Notes: generated by a model from the sequence alone, not told the origin. 64,000 bases of DNA from Limimonas halophila (GCF_900100655.1 NZ_FNCE01000003.1:1-64000); one strand, 5' to 3'. Shown: positions 15,285-23,864, counted from the stretch's first letter. Translations and numbers: made by a program.

Positions 15285-16465
15285 GCCGCCGTCCGCAGCC
15301 AGGACACCACGGGCGTGCCGCGCTGGCGCAGCGCCTCCGCCTGCGCGATGCGCACGAGATGCACGCCGTCCGAGGCGACGTGCCACGCCGCGACGGCGAG
15401 CAGGCCCCAGTCCGGCCGCCCGGCGAGCCAGAAGGCGGTGAGCAGCAGCAGGTTGGGGTTGCGCCGCGCCGTGATCAGGCGGAAGCGTGAATCAAACCGC
15501 TCCCACATGTGGATCTCCAGCCCGAAGCGCGACAGGAAGTACCCCTCGCACAGCCGGCCGCCGATGTAGCCCAGGAAGATGATCCAGATCGCGGGCGCCA
15601 GCCAGTTGGCGGGGAGGCTCGCCCCCGCGGCCGTGAGCCCGATCCCCCAGGCGGCGTACCAGATGGGCGGATGAACCAGATCCAGCACGTGGTCGAAGAC
15701 GTCGCCGAAGGCGCTGGAGGTCAGCGTCACGCGCGCCAGCTTGCCGTCCACGGTGTCCAGGAAGGTCATCGCCCAGGCCGCGAGCAGGCCCCAGCCGAAG
15801 GCGCCGATCCAGAACAGCCAGATGACCAGTCCCACCAGCACGGCGCTGAGCAGCGTCACCATGTTGGGCGTGATCCCCAGCCGCGCGCACGCGCGCGTCG
15901 CCCAGAAGGCGGGGCCCGGCCACACCCACTTGGTCACGAGGTCGGTGACGCCCTTGTAGGCGGCGTCGTACAGGCGCCGTTCCGCGCTGCCGGCCTGACC
16001 CGGGGCGACGCGGCGGCACACCGGGTCGGTGCGCTTGCGCAGGCTGCCGCGATAGCCCTTGGCCACCGCGCGCGGCGACAGCACGCTGAAGGCCGAATCC
16101 GGCGGCGGCCGGCGCCCCAGCCAGCGGGCGGCGTGGGGCGCCTGCGCGGCGTCCACGTGGGCGGCGAGCACCTCGTGCCCGTCGCCGTCGGTGACGGCGA
16201 CGCCCGGGCTTTCCAGCAGGCCTTCCAGCAGCGCCTCGTCGATCACCGCGTCCCCGGCCAGCAGGATCACGCTGCCCGCCGTCGGCCAGGCCTGCCCCTG
16301 GTTCAGGACGGCGGTGATCCCCATCTTCGCCAGCATCCGGCGTGCGCGGGCCTCGGGCGTGAAGCCCCAGACGCGCGGCGGCGCCGCGACCGACTGAATC
16401 ACGGCGTATACCGGCGCGTTCGCCGATGGCTGTTGCCCCTGGGTGGCAGCCGTCTGCACCGTCAT
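15281..16465 (-). CDS. CDP-alcohol phosphatidyltransferase with N-terminal nucleotidyltransferase-like domain
   Basis: 394 residues. The N-terminal 160 residues resemble a reduced nucleotidyltransferase-like region (VILLAGDAVIDEALLEGLL, then HVDAAQAPHAARWL) without the usual GxGxRxxP loop, so it may be inactive. A KRTDP linker leads into a membrane domain with the complete CDP-OH-P motif D-x2-DG-x2-AR-x8-G-x3-D-x3-D (FLDTVDGKLAR onward). The layout recalls inositol-phosphate cytidylyltransferase/DIPP synthase fusions. It would join a CDP-activated group to an alcohol acceptor. It heads the run kinase, Tam41-like, sulfotransferase and is divergent from a phosphoesterase. Confidence 0.85.
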   Translation of the reverse strand: MTVQTAATQGQQPSANAPVYAVIQSVAAPPRVWGFTPEARARRMLAKMGITAVLNQGQAWPTAGSVILLAGDAVIDEALLEGLLESPGVAVTDGDGHEVLAAHVDAAQAPHAARWLGRRPPPDSAFSVLSPRAVAKGYRGSLRKRTDPVCRRVAPGQAGSAERRLYDAAYKGVTDLVTKWVWPGPAFWATRACARLGITPNMVTLLSAVLVGLVIWLFWIGAFGWGLLAAWAMTFLDTVDGKLARVTLTSSAFGDVFDHVLDLVHPPIWYAAWGIGLTAAGASLPANWLAPAIWIIFLGYIGGRLCEGYFLSRFGLEIHMWERFDSRFRLITARRNPNLLLLTAFWLAGRPDWGLLAVAAWHVASDGVHLVRIAQAEALRQRGTPVVSWLRTAA

Positions 16466-16519
16466 GGCGCCTCGACGCTTTCCTGGCTCCCGGCTCGAGC
16501 GATGGTCCGATCCCGACCG

Positions 16520-17398
16520 ATGGCCCGCCTGGTTCACGTTTCCGATCTGCACTGCCCGCCCCTGCCGGCCATGACCGTGCGGGAGGCGCTGAGCAAGCGC
16601 GTCTTGGGATATGCCTCCTGGCACCGCAAACGCAAGGCTCTGCATCGCAACGAGGTGCTGGAAGCCCTTACGCGCGATGTGGCCGCCTGCGGACCGGACC
16701 ACGTCTGCGTCACCGGCGACCTGACGAATCTGGGGCTGGCCGCCGAGGCGCCCACCGTGGCGCACTGGCTGGCGCGCTTCGGCGACGCGCGGGACGTCAG
16801 CGCCGTTCCCGGCAACCACGACGCCTACGTCCCCGACGCGCCCGCACCCGAACGGCAGTGGGCGGACTGGATGCGGGGCGATGAGGGCCAGCCGGGCTTT
16901 CCCTACCTGCGCCGGCGCGGCGGCCTGGCGATCGTGGGGGTGTCGAGCGCGGTGGCGACCCCGCCGTTTCTCGCCACCGGGCGCATCGGCACCGAGCAGG
17001 CGGGCCGCCTGGAAGCCCTGCTGCGCATCGCGAACAACGAGGGATTGGCCCGGGTGGTGCTGGTGCACCATCCGCCGCAGCCGGGCGCCGTGCGCCGCCG
17101 GGTGGCCCTCAGCGACGGCGGGCGCCTGCGTGCCGTGCTGGCGCGGACGGGGGCGGAGCTGGTGCTGCACGGGCACGCGCACAAACCCGTTCGGGCGTCG
17201 CTGACCGGCCCCGAGGGTGCCATCCCGGTGCTGGGCGTGGGGTCGGCGTCCTGCGTTGGGGATGCCCGCCACCCCTCGGCGGGCTTTCTCGTGCTCGATC
17301 TGGCGGCGCGGGACGGCCGCCTGGCCGGGACGGTGACGGATCACGCCTACGATCGCGTGCGCGACGCCTTCGTCGAAGGTGCGCAGCACGCCCTCTAA
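16520..17398 (+). CDS. Calcineurin-like metallophosphoesterase
   Basis: 292 residues from the ATG at 16520; an ATG at 16502 is also in frame. All five metal-binding blocks are present: VSDLHC, TGDLTNLG, PGNHDAY, VLVHHPP and LHGHAHKP. No signal peptide or membrane segment is seen. It starts 54 bp from the divergent CDP-alcohol transferase, sharing its promoter region. In that setting a role as lipid-phosphate or nucleotide-lipid phosphatase is an attractive guess, since UDP-diacylglucosamine and ceramide-phosphate type phosphatases belong to this fold. The substrate is not determined by the sequence. Confidence 0.87.
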   Translation: MARLVHVSDLHCPPLPAMTVREALSKRVLGYASWHRKRKALHRNEVLEALTRDVAACGPDHVCVTGDLTNLGLAAEAPTVAHWLARFGDARDVSAVPGNHDAYVPDAPAPERQWADWMRGDEGQPGFPYLRRRGGLAIVGVSSAVATPPFLATGRIGTEQAGRLEALLRIANNEGLARVVLVHHPPQPGAVRRRVALSDGGRLRAVLARTGAELVLHGHAHKPVRASLTGPEGAIPVLGVGSASCVGDARHPSAGFLVLDLAARDGRLAGTVTDHAYDRVRDAFVEGAQHAL

Positions 17399-17453
17399 GC
17401 TGGGGGCGGGGCAGCGCGAATGCCGAAGGTTCCCTCGGAAGAATGACAGTCGT

Positions 17454-17481
17454 TTGACAGCCACGCGACGCCAACTACGCT
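17454..17481 (+). promoter_or_regulatory. Promoter candidate for the nucleotidyltransferase at 17530
   Basis: TTGACA at 17454-17459 and TACGCT at 17476-17481, spacer 16 bp. The start codon lies 48 bp downstream of the -10. The -35 is perfect and the -10 only fair. Confidence 0.4.
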
Positions 17482-17529
17482 AAAGGGCGACGCCGAAATG
17501 GGCGCCGGGTGCGGTGAAGGGGGGCATGT

Positions 17530-18291
17530 GTGAAAACGGTGATTCTCAGTGCCGGGCAGGGGAAGCGCCTCCTGCCGCTGACGGAACGCGCGCCCAAGGC
17601 GCTGGTCGAGGTGGCCCCCGAGACCACGATCCTGGGCTGGCAACTCGACCAGCTCGCGGCGGCGGGCGTGGACGACGTCACCGTGGTGACCGGATTCGCG
17701 GCCGACCAGGTGGAGACCGCGCTGGCGCGCGCGCCCGCAGGCATGCGCGCGCGCACGCTCTACAATCCCTTCTGCGCCGTCGCGGACAACCTGAGCAGCG
17801 TCTGGCTGGCGCTGGACGCGCTGGGCGACGACGGCATCGTCCTCAACGGCGACACGCTCTTCGCCGCGCCCGTGGCGAGGCGCCTCATCGCCGCCGAAAC
17901 GCCGGCCACGGTGGTGATCTCGCGCAAGGACGGCTACGACACCGACGACATGAAGGTGTCGCTGGACGGCGAGCGCCTCGCCGCCGTGGGCAAGCAGCTT
18001 GATTCCGGCGTCGTGGACGCGGAATCCATCGGCATGATGCGCTTCCGCGGCGAGGGCATGGCGCGCTTCCGCGCGGCCGTCCGCGACGCCATGCGCCGCG
18101 AGGACGCCCTGCGCGTCTGGTACCTCAGCGTCGTCGACGCCATGGCGCGCCAGGGCGGGGTTTCGGTGACGGAAGCGGGCGCGGACGAGTGGTGCGAGGT
18201 CGATTTCCCGGCGGACCTGACGCACGCCCGCGAAGCCCTGGCGCGCTGGCGCGCCAGCGTCAGCCCCGGTCGCGCGGCCACGGGGACCTGA
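17530..18291 (+). CDS. Nucleotidyltransferase (sugar/polyol/choline-phosphate type)
   Basis: 253 residues from a GTG. KTVILSAGQGKRLLPLTERAPKAL is the nucleotide-binding and signature segment; YNPFCAVADN (78-87), VLNGDTLF (N106-G107-D108) and YDTDDMKVSL follow, ending with EWCEVDFPADL that carries the second metal aspartate. This pattern is close to LicC-like and inositol-phosphate cytidylyltransferases rather than to RmlA. It would make a CDP- or other NDP-activated head group in the cytoplasm, a natural donor for the nearby CDP-alcohol transferase. It converges with the MobA-like gene, ending 5 bp from its stop. Confidence 0.83.
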   Translation: MKTVILSAGQGKRLLPLTERAPKALVEVAPETTILGWQLDQLAAAGVDDVTVVTGFAADQVETALARAPAGMRARTLYNPFCAVADNLSSVWLALDALGDDGIVLNGDTLFAAPVARRLIAAETPATVVISRKDGYDTDDMKVSLDGERLAAVGKQLDSGVVDAESIGMMRFRGEGMARFRAAVRDAMRREDALRVWYLSVVDAMARQGGVSVTEAGADEWCEVDFPADLTHAREALARWRASVSPGRAATGT

Positions 18292-18296
18292 CTCCC

Positions 18297-19103
18297 CTAC
18301 CGCGGTGAATCGCCCAGGATGTCCCGCACCAGCGCGAGGTCGTCGAGCTTGTCGACGTCGATCGGGGCCCGCGGGGAGTCCACCACGACCGGGCGCAGCC
18401 TCACCCCGACGCGCTTGCCCAGACGGTCCAACGCCCGGCGCAGCGTCAGCCGCTTGAGCAGGTAGAGCGCCACGGTCACCGGCCCGATCGCCAGCGCCAT
18501 GCGCCAGGGCCGCTTGCGCGTGTGTTCCAGCCGCCGCCACGCCGCCACCATGCGCCGGGCGTCGGGCGTCATCAGCGCGAAGACGTTGCAGCCGCTGTAG
18601 CCGCCGTCGCGGAAATTCAGGCTCGTGCGGCTGGCCTGTGGGTAGGCGGCGGTCACGGTTGCGATGGCCGCGAACCCGGCGGCGACGTCCGCCCCTTCCA
18701 GCGCCGCCGTGTCCAGCACCTGCCGCACCACCGCCGGTTCCAGCAGCGGGTGGTCGCCCGTCACCACCAGCAGCGGCGTGTCCCCCGGCAGGTCGTCGAG
18801 CTGTGCCAGGACGCATTCCGTCGGCGTTTCGCCGGGCGCCACCCGCACCGCGCGACCGTCGGCGAAGCGCTCGGCCAGCCCCGGCGCTTCCTGCTCCGCC
18901 GGGGCGTCGGCCGCCAGGGCCACGCGCACCGCGTCCACGCGGCCGCTGGCGTCCAGCGCCGCGAGGACGTGCTCGATCATGGGCTTGCCGCCCACCTCGA
19001 CGAAGGCCTTGCAGCTCTTGCCGCCGGCGGCGGCGACCGGTTCACCGGGCGCGCGCGTGCCCGCGAGCACCAGCGCCACGGCGCGCGGTTGGGAAGCGGT
19101 CAT
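18297..19103 (-). CDS. MobA-like NTP transferase
   Basis: 268 residues. The N-terminus ALVLAGTRAPGEPVAAAGGKSCKAFVEVGGKPMIEHVL is a variant of the NTP-transferase loop with a longer, less glycine-rich turn. LLVVTGDHPLLEPAVV holds the metal aspartate, SRTSLNFRDGGYSGCNVFAL corresponds to the substrate pocket, and IDVDKLDDLALV is the second aspartate motif. A C-terminal helical segment with PVTVALYLLKRLTL may touch the membrane. The start overlaps the acyltransferase stop (ATGA). It is a third activation-type enzyme within 4 kb, which points to head-group synthesis. Confidence 0.8.
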   Translation of the reverse strand: MTASQPRAVALVLAGTRAPGEPVAAAGGKSCKAFVEVGGKPMIEHVLAALDASGRVDAVRVALAADAPAEQEAPGLAERFADGRAVRVAPGETPTECVLAQLDDLPGDTPLLVVTGDHPLLEPAVVRQVLDTAALEGADVAAGFAAIATVTAAYPQASRTSLNFRDGGYSGCNVFALMTPDARRMVAAWRRLEHTRKRPWRMALAIGPVTVALYLLKRLTLRRALDRLGKRVGVRLRPVVVDSPRAPIDVDKLDDLALVRDILGDSPR

Positions 19104-20227
19104 GCGATGTCCTTGGCGTAGACGCGGTAGCGCTTGGCGGCGACGCCGCCCACGGTTTCGATCACGCGGCGCGTGGGCCAGTTGTCGTCGAGGATCCACG
19201 ACAGTTCCAGGTCGGTGATGCCGTGGTTGGGCGTGACGACCGCGTGCAGGCGCTGGATCAGCAAGAGCGGCAGGCCGCGGCCCACGGGGCTGTCGCGGTA
19301 GGCCCGGCGCACGCCCATCAAGAGGACGCGGCCGCTGGACAGCCCGCGCACCTTCAGCCGCCACAGCAGCTTCGCCCAGCCGAACGGCAGCAGCCGCCCG
19401 TCCAGGCCCTGCAGCGCCTCGTTCAGGTCGGGCAGGGCGACGATCATGGCCGCCGGCTCGCCGTCGATCTCGGCGATGCGCACCATGTCGGGCTTGATGA
19501 GGGGGCGCAGGTTGCTGACGAGCGCGCCCACCTCCGCCGGGGTCATGGGGACGAAGCCCCAGTTGTCCGCCCAGGCGTCGTTGAAGATGTCGATGATGGT
19601 GCGCAGCTCGGTGTGCAGCTGGCGCGGATTGATGGGGCGCTCGTGCACGTTGGGCTCCGCCGCCGTCTGCTCGGCCATGCGCCGGGCGCGGCGGGGCAGC
19701 GGCTGCGTGGGGTCGAAGTCGTAGGCGATCAGGTCCTGAACGCCGTCGAACCCGGCGGCTTCGACGGCCGGGCCGTACCATTGGGGCGCGTCGTTCATCA
19801 GCATGCGCACGGGGCGCTCGAAGCCGTCGACACGCAGCCCGACCTCGTCGTTGATGGAGAGGCTGAACGGCCCGGCCAGCCGCGTTGCGCCCCGCTCGCG
19901 CGCCCAGCCCTCGGCGGCGGCCAGCAGCGCGTGCAGCGCCTCGCGGTCGACGCCTTCCAGCAGGCCGAAGTGGGCGACGCGCGGCCCGTCGTCCGGCTGC
20001 GCCAGCCGGTCGAGCTGGGCGCTGATGCGCCCCACGGGCGCGCCGTCGCGCGTGGCCAGGAAGTATTGCGCCTCGGCGTGCTCGAAGAAGGGGTTGCCGT
20101 GGCCCAGGTGCTGCTTGCGCTCGACGTCGAGGAAGGGCGCGCGCGTGCAGTCCCCGTCGATCCGCGCCGGGACGCGCAGGAACCGCCGGAACGCCCGGCC
20201 GCCGGAAACGCGTTCGACCGCCGTCAC
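19100..20227 (-). CDS. GNAT-type acyltransferase, ceramide-synthase-like
   Basis: 375 residues from a GTG at 20227 that overlaps the preceding stop. Residues 45-71 (NPFFEHAEAQYFLATRDGAPVGRISAQ) and the later ARLAGPFSLSINDEVGL and WYGPAVEAAGF are hallmarks of a large GNAT family found in many bacteria. The Caulobacter bacterial ceramide synthase is a GNAT-fold protein that I believe belongs to this group. It is encoded between a fatty-acid-hydroxylase-type enzyme and a nucleotidyltransferase, all coupled. I infer N-acylation of a long-chain amine; other acyl acceptors are possible. Confidence 0.65.
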   Translation of the reverse strand: MTAVERVSGGRAFRRFLRVPARIDGDCTRAPFLDVERKQHLGHGNPFFEHAEAQYFLATRDGAPVGRISAQLDRLAQPDDGPRVAHFGLLEGVDREALHALLAAAEGWARERGATRLAGPFSLSINDEVGLRVDGFERPVRMLMNDAPQWYGPAVEAAGFDGVQDLIAYDFDPTQPLPRRARRMAEQTAAEPNVHERPINPRQLHTELRTIIDIFNDAWADNWGFVPMTPAEVGALVSNLRPLIKPDMVRIAEIDGEPAAMIVALPDLNEALQGLDGRLLPFGWAKLLWRLKVRGLSSGRVLLMGVRRAYRDSPVGRGLPLLLIQRLHAVVTPNHGITDLELSWILDDNWPTRRVIETVGGVAAKRYRVYAKDIA

Positions 20228-21000
20228 GCGCGCTTCGCTCCGCCGGGCTTTTTGCGGCCCACGCCCTCGCGGGCGGCCTGCACCTCGTCCAGATCCGGCG
20301 TCAGCCGCGCCACCCACGGGAAGCGCGCCACCTCTTCGCCGGTGTAGCCCAGGTTGAAGACCGTTGGGCTGCGGCGGGTGTTTTTGGGGTCTGGGTTGTG
20401 CGTGCCGAAGACGAAATCGCCGAGCGGGTTCGTGATGCCGAAGTTGGTGTGGTCGTCCTGGAAGTGGTGCTGCAGGTGCAGCTGCTTCATCTTTTTCAGG
20501 AAGCGGTTGCGCGGCTGGTAGGGCAGGTGCTGGACGCTGTGCACGAACTCGTAGATGCAGAACACCACGAAGCCCGCCGCCATGCCGGCCGTGGCGCCGG
20601 CCAGGCCGCCCGCGATCGCCCCGATCGCGCCCGTGATAACCGTGATCGCGGGGATGGTGGTGTAGAGCGCGCCGAAGAGGACGCGCAGGTCGTGCGGATC
20701 GCGGTGGTGATCGAAGTGGACGCGCTTCCACGCCTTCGCCAGCCAGGGCCAGCGGTACATGCGCCCGTGCAGCACGTAGCGGTGCAGCAGGTACTCCACG
20801 AAGGGATAGGCCGCGACCACGAGAACGGCCGCCAGCACCACCGGCCGGATGGTGTCCGCGAGCCGCCAGGAGGCGTAGGCGCAGCCCGCGCCCGCCAGGA
20901 TATAGACCTGGATCGAGGGATGCAGGAAGTAGGCGGTCCACAGCTCCTTCAGCGTCATCTTGTCGAGCCGGTAGGGCTGATCCCAGAACCGCAGCTTCAT
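20224..21000 (-). CDS. Fatty acid hydroxylase / sterol desaturase superfamily membrane enzyme
   Basis: 258 residues with about four membrane segments. The diiron histidine clusters are complete: H73-x4-H78 (HRYVLH), H95-x2-HH99 (HFDHH), H154-x3-H158 (HSVQH) and H175-x2-HH179 (HLQHH), with a following DDH. The EYLLHRYVLH context is like fatty acid 2-hydroxylase (Scs7/FA2H), which makes 2-hydroxy acyl chains of sphingolipids. It leads a coupled three-gene unit, followed by the ceramide-synthase-like acyltransferase. The enzyme class is firm; 2-hydroxylation of an N-acyl chain is an inference. Confidence 0.8.
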   Translation of the reverse strand: MKLRFWDQPYRLDKMTLKELWTAYFLHPSIQVYILAGAGCAYASWRLADTIRPVVLAAVLVVAAYPFVEYLLHRYVLHGRMYRWPWLAKAWKRVHFDHHRDPHDLRVLFGALYTTIPAITVITGAIGAIAGGLAGATAGMAAGFVVFCIYEFVHSVQHLPYQPRNRFLKKMKQLHLQHHFQDDHTNFGITNPLGDFVFGTHNPDPKNTRRSPTVFNLGYTGEEVARFPWVARLTPDLDEVQAAREGVGRKKPGGAKRA

Positions 21001-21173
21001 CGTCTCCCCCGAAGTCCCCTGTGCGCCGCGCGTCCGGGCGCGCCGCGCCGGTCCATCGCCGCGTGCATCATGGTGGGGCGCCCGGGCGCCCGCAAGCCGC
21101 TTGCCCGCGAGCGCGGCGGCCCGACCGCGACGCGCACGGAATCGTGTCCCCGGCCGCATGTGGGGCGGCGCGC

Positions 21174-22250
21174 TCACTCTTCCATGCTGATGACGACCCA
21201 CAGGCCGAGGCTGGCGAACACGATCGCGGGTGTCCACGCCGCCACGGCGGCGGGCAGCATCCCCGTCTCGCCGAGCGCGACGAGAACGCGTTCGCTGACG
21301 AAGAAGAGGAAGCCGGCGAGGATCGTGGCGAAGCTGACCAGCAGCATGCGATTGCGCCGCGCCGCCTGGAGCGCCACCGGCGCGGCGATCAGGACCATGA
21401 CCAGCGCGCCGGCCGGGTGCGCCAGCTTGCGGTGCAGCCAGAAGTTGTAGAACGATGCCGGGCGGTTGGCACTCTGCGGGTTCTTGCGCAGCGTCCACAA
21501 TTCCTCAAGCCCCAGCTCCGCCGGGCTCTCCGCGAGCGTGGAAAAGCGCCCGGGCGAGATCGGCAGCACCAGGTCGAGGCGCGGCATCGTCTCCGCCGCC
21601 CCGGGCCCGTCGCTCGTGGGGCGGTGCACCTCGTGGAACTGCCAGAAGCCGTTGCGGAAGCGCGCCCAGTCCGCCGTGAAGATGTCGGTCAGCCGGCCTT
21701 CCGGCGAGCGGCGCACCACGGTCACGCCCTGCAAGCGCCGGCCGTCGGTGGCGGACCCGCTGACGTGGACCAGCGCGTCGCCGGCGGCGAACCAGGTGGG
21801 CGCGCGCTGCGGGGCCACCTCCGGCGGCATACCGCGGTAGTCGCGTTCCGCCCACAGGCGCAGGCGCGCCGAGCTGTGCTGGACCACGAACTCCTGGAAG
21901 GCCGTGTGCGCCACCGCCAGCACCCCCGCGCCCAGGATCATCGCGGCGATGACGCGGTGCACGGACACCCCGGCCGCGCGCGCGGCGACCATCTCACTGG
22001 TCATCACGAGCTGGCCGTAGACCATCATCGACGCCAGCAGCGCCGCCAGGGGCACCACGAGCGAGATCACGTCCGGCGCGCGCAGCGCGGCGTAGGCGAA
22101 GACGGGCATGAGCACGCCCGCGCCCTTACCGATGATCGCCGAGGCGTTGGCAAGCACGTCGAACACCAGCAGCAGCGCCGTCAGCGCCATGGTCGTCGCC
22201 AGGGCGCGGCTGACGTAGAGGCGGAAGACGTAGCGCGTCAGCGTGCGCAT
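21174..22250 (-). CDS. lptG: LPS export ABC transporter permease LptG
   Basis: 358 residues in the YjgP/YjgQ family, with three N-terminal and three C-terminal membrane segments around a periplasmic beta-jellyroll. The start LTRYVFRLYVSRALATTMAL, the coupling-helix area VPLAALLASMMVYGQLVMTSEMVAARAAGVS and the C-terminal NRMLLVSFATILAGFLFF are typical. With LptF and the LptB ATPase (not in the window) it extracts lipopolysaccharide from the inner membrane. It follows lptF by 4 bp. The order lptF-lptG is the standard one. Confidence 0.93.
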   Translation of the reverse strand: MRTLTRYVFRLYVSRALATTMALTALLLVFDVLANASAIIGKGAGVLMPVFAYAALRAPDVISLVVPLAALLASMMVYGQLVMTSEMVAARAAGVSVHRVIAAMILGAGVLAVAHTAFQEFVVQHSSARLRLWAERDYRGMPPEVAPQRAPTWFAAGDALVHVSGSATDGRRLQGVTVVRRSPEGRLTDIFTADWARFRNGFWQFHEVHRPTSDGPGAAETMPRLDLVLPISPGRFSTLAESPAELGLEELWTLRKNPQSANRPASFYNFWLHRKLAHPAGALVMVLIAAPVALQAARRNRMLLVSFATILAGFLFFVSERVLVALGETGMLPAAVAAWTPAIVFASLGLWVVISMEE

Positions 22251-22254
22251 GGGC

Positions 22255-23433
22255 TTAGCGCCCCTCCGCCAGCTGGCGGCGGTAGCCGGGCGGCCGGCGC
22301 GGGTGCAGCGCGATGGCGATGGCCCCGCGCACGCCGCTTTCCGAGACGCTCAACAGCCACACCCCGGAGACGATGAACAGCACCGCGAACGGGCCCCACA
22401 GGGCAAGCGGCGGCGGCAGCACCCCCACCTCGGCGAAGTTCTCCCCGAAGCTGAGCACCTTCTGATAGAGCACCACCAGCACCACGCCCAGGCCCAGCCC
22501 ATAGGCGCGCCCCGTGCGCCCGCGCCCCAGCAGCGCCAGCGGCACCGCCAGGAAGGTGAGCGGGATCAGGGATGCCACGTGCACCAGCCGCGTGTGCAGC
22601 TCCGTGGACCGCAGGCGGTGCTCGACGTTGGCGCCGGCGGGCGTGCCGCCCCCGGCGATCAGCTCGGGGACGGTGAACTCGCGGGAATCCTGACCGCGCG
22701 GACCGTAATCGCCGGCGGAATCCATGGGCGGTTCCCAGGTGTAGTCCGTGAAAGTGATGCGCGCGGCGCCGGTGGCGCTGCCGTCGAAGCGCACCACGCT
22801 CCCGTCGAAGAGCTGGACCACCAGCTTGCCGGTGTTCGCCTGCCGGACCAGCCGGGCGCGCTCCGCCACCACCAGGGTGCGCGGGCCGTTCTCGGGTTGC
22901 GCCTCGGCGAAGAAGTGGAGCAGCGTTCGCCCCTGGTCCGTCACGCCGTCGGCGCGCACCACGAACCGATCGTTGACCCGGTGGAAGACGCCGGGGGCCA
23001 GCCCGAGCGCGAGCGAGGTCTGGGAAATCTCCTGGATCTGCGCCCGGTAGGCGTGGCGGCTGACGGGCTGGAGGTGGCTGGCGTTCGCCAGCGCCAGGAG
23101 CGTGAGCACCAGCGCCATCGCCAGCATCGGGCGCGCGATCCGCCGCACCGAGATTCCCGCGGCCATCATGGGCAGCAGCTCGGAGGCGGTGTGCAGCCGC
23201 CGCACGGTGAGCAGCGCAGCCAGAAAGAAGGCCGCCGGGATCGCCAGCTCCAGGTAGTGCGGCAGCAGGTAGCCCAGCACCTCAAGGGCGCTGGAAACCG
23301 GCGCCCCCTGATTGGTGACCTCCTCCACCAGCCGCATCAGCCGCTCCAGGGCGAGGGCCGAGAGCACGACCACCACCCCGAGCGCGAAGTAGGCGCTCGT
23401 CCGCCGCACGATGTAGGCGGACAGCGTGCTCAT
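22255..23433 (-). CDS. lptF: LPS export ABC transporter permease LptF
   Basis: 392 residues, YjgP/YjgQ family. LSAYIVRRTSAYFALGVVVVLSALALERLMRL is the first segment; the coupling region is FFLAALLTVRRLHTASELLPMMAAGISVRRI, then a periplasmic beta domain and three closing membrane helices (LIPLTFLAVPLALLGRGR, YGLGLGVVLVVLYQKVL). It works as a heterodimer with LptG. Its ATG overlaps the HIT-protein stop as ATGA, so expression is coupled to that gene. The neighbouring lipid locus lies on the same strand 170 bp beyond lptG. Confidence 0.92.
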   Translation of the reverse strand: MSTLSAYIVRRTSAYFALGVVVVLSALALERLMRLVEEVTNQGAPVSSALEVLGYLLPHYLELAIPAAFFLAALLTVRRLHTASELLPMMAAGISVRRIARPMLAMALVLTLLALANASHLQPVSRHAYRAQIQEISQTSLALGLAPGVFHRVNDRFVVRADGVTDQGRTLLHFFAEAQPENGPRTLVVAERARLVRQANTGKLVVQLFDGSVVRFDGSATGAARITFTDYTWEPPMDSAGDYGPRGQDSREFTVPELIAGGGTPAGANVEHRLRSTELHTRLVHVASLIPLTFLAVPLALLGRGRTGRAYGLGLGVVLVVLYQKVLSFGENFAEVGVLPPPLALWGPFAVLFIVSGVWLLSVSESGVRGAIAIALHPRRPPGYRRQLAEGR

Positions 23434-23864
23434 GCCGGCCAGGCGGCGCGCAGGTCCGCCAGCAGCGCCTCGCGCACCCCGGCCTCGATGGCGTTGTCGT
23501 GCGCGATCTGCGGCGGGCCGGGCCAGCCGGGGTCGCTGAAGGTGGCGCCCCGGTAGCTGCGCGGGCCGCTGTAGCGCGGCAGCACGTGATCGTGGACGTG
23601 CGGGTCCACCATCATCAGCTTCAGGTAGTTCAGCTGGTCCGGCCCGAAGAGGGCGTGCAGCGCCAGCTGGATGTCGCGCACGGGCTGGGCCAACTCGGTG
23701 AAGGCGGCGTCCGGCAGCTCGGCGAAGGCGGTGACCTCGGCCTTCGCGATCAGCACCAGCGCGCCCAATGTGGCCTGCTTGGGGCGCAGCTGAACGGTCC
23801 AGTGGTCGTACTCTCGGATCAGCAGGTCCGGGTAGCCGAACGCCGTCATCGTTGCGTGCGCCAT
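23430..23864 (-). CDS. HIT family hydrolase
   Basis: 144 residues. The histidine triad is H89-V-H91-D-H93 within MVDPHVHDHVLPRY, preceded by the usual LNYLKLMM strand. Family members hydrolyse or transfer nucleotides from dinucleotides and adenylated or phosphoramidate substrates. It carries a rather divergent N-terminus. It is translationally coupled to lptF, an arrangement I cannot explain from function. No signal peptide. Confidence 0.87.
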   Translation of the reverse strand: MAHATMTAFGYPDLLIREYDHWTVQLRPKQATLGALVLIAKAEVTAFAELPDAAFTELAQPVRDIQLALHALFGPDQLNYLKLMMVDPHVHDHVLPRYSGPRSYRGATFSDPGWPGPPQIAHDNAIEAGVREALLADLRAAWPA

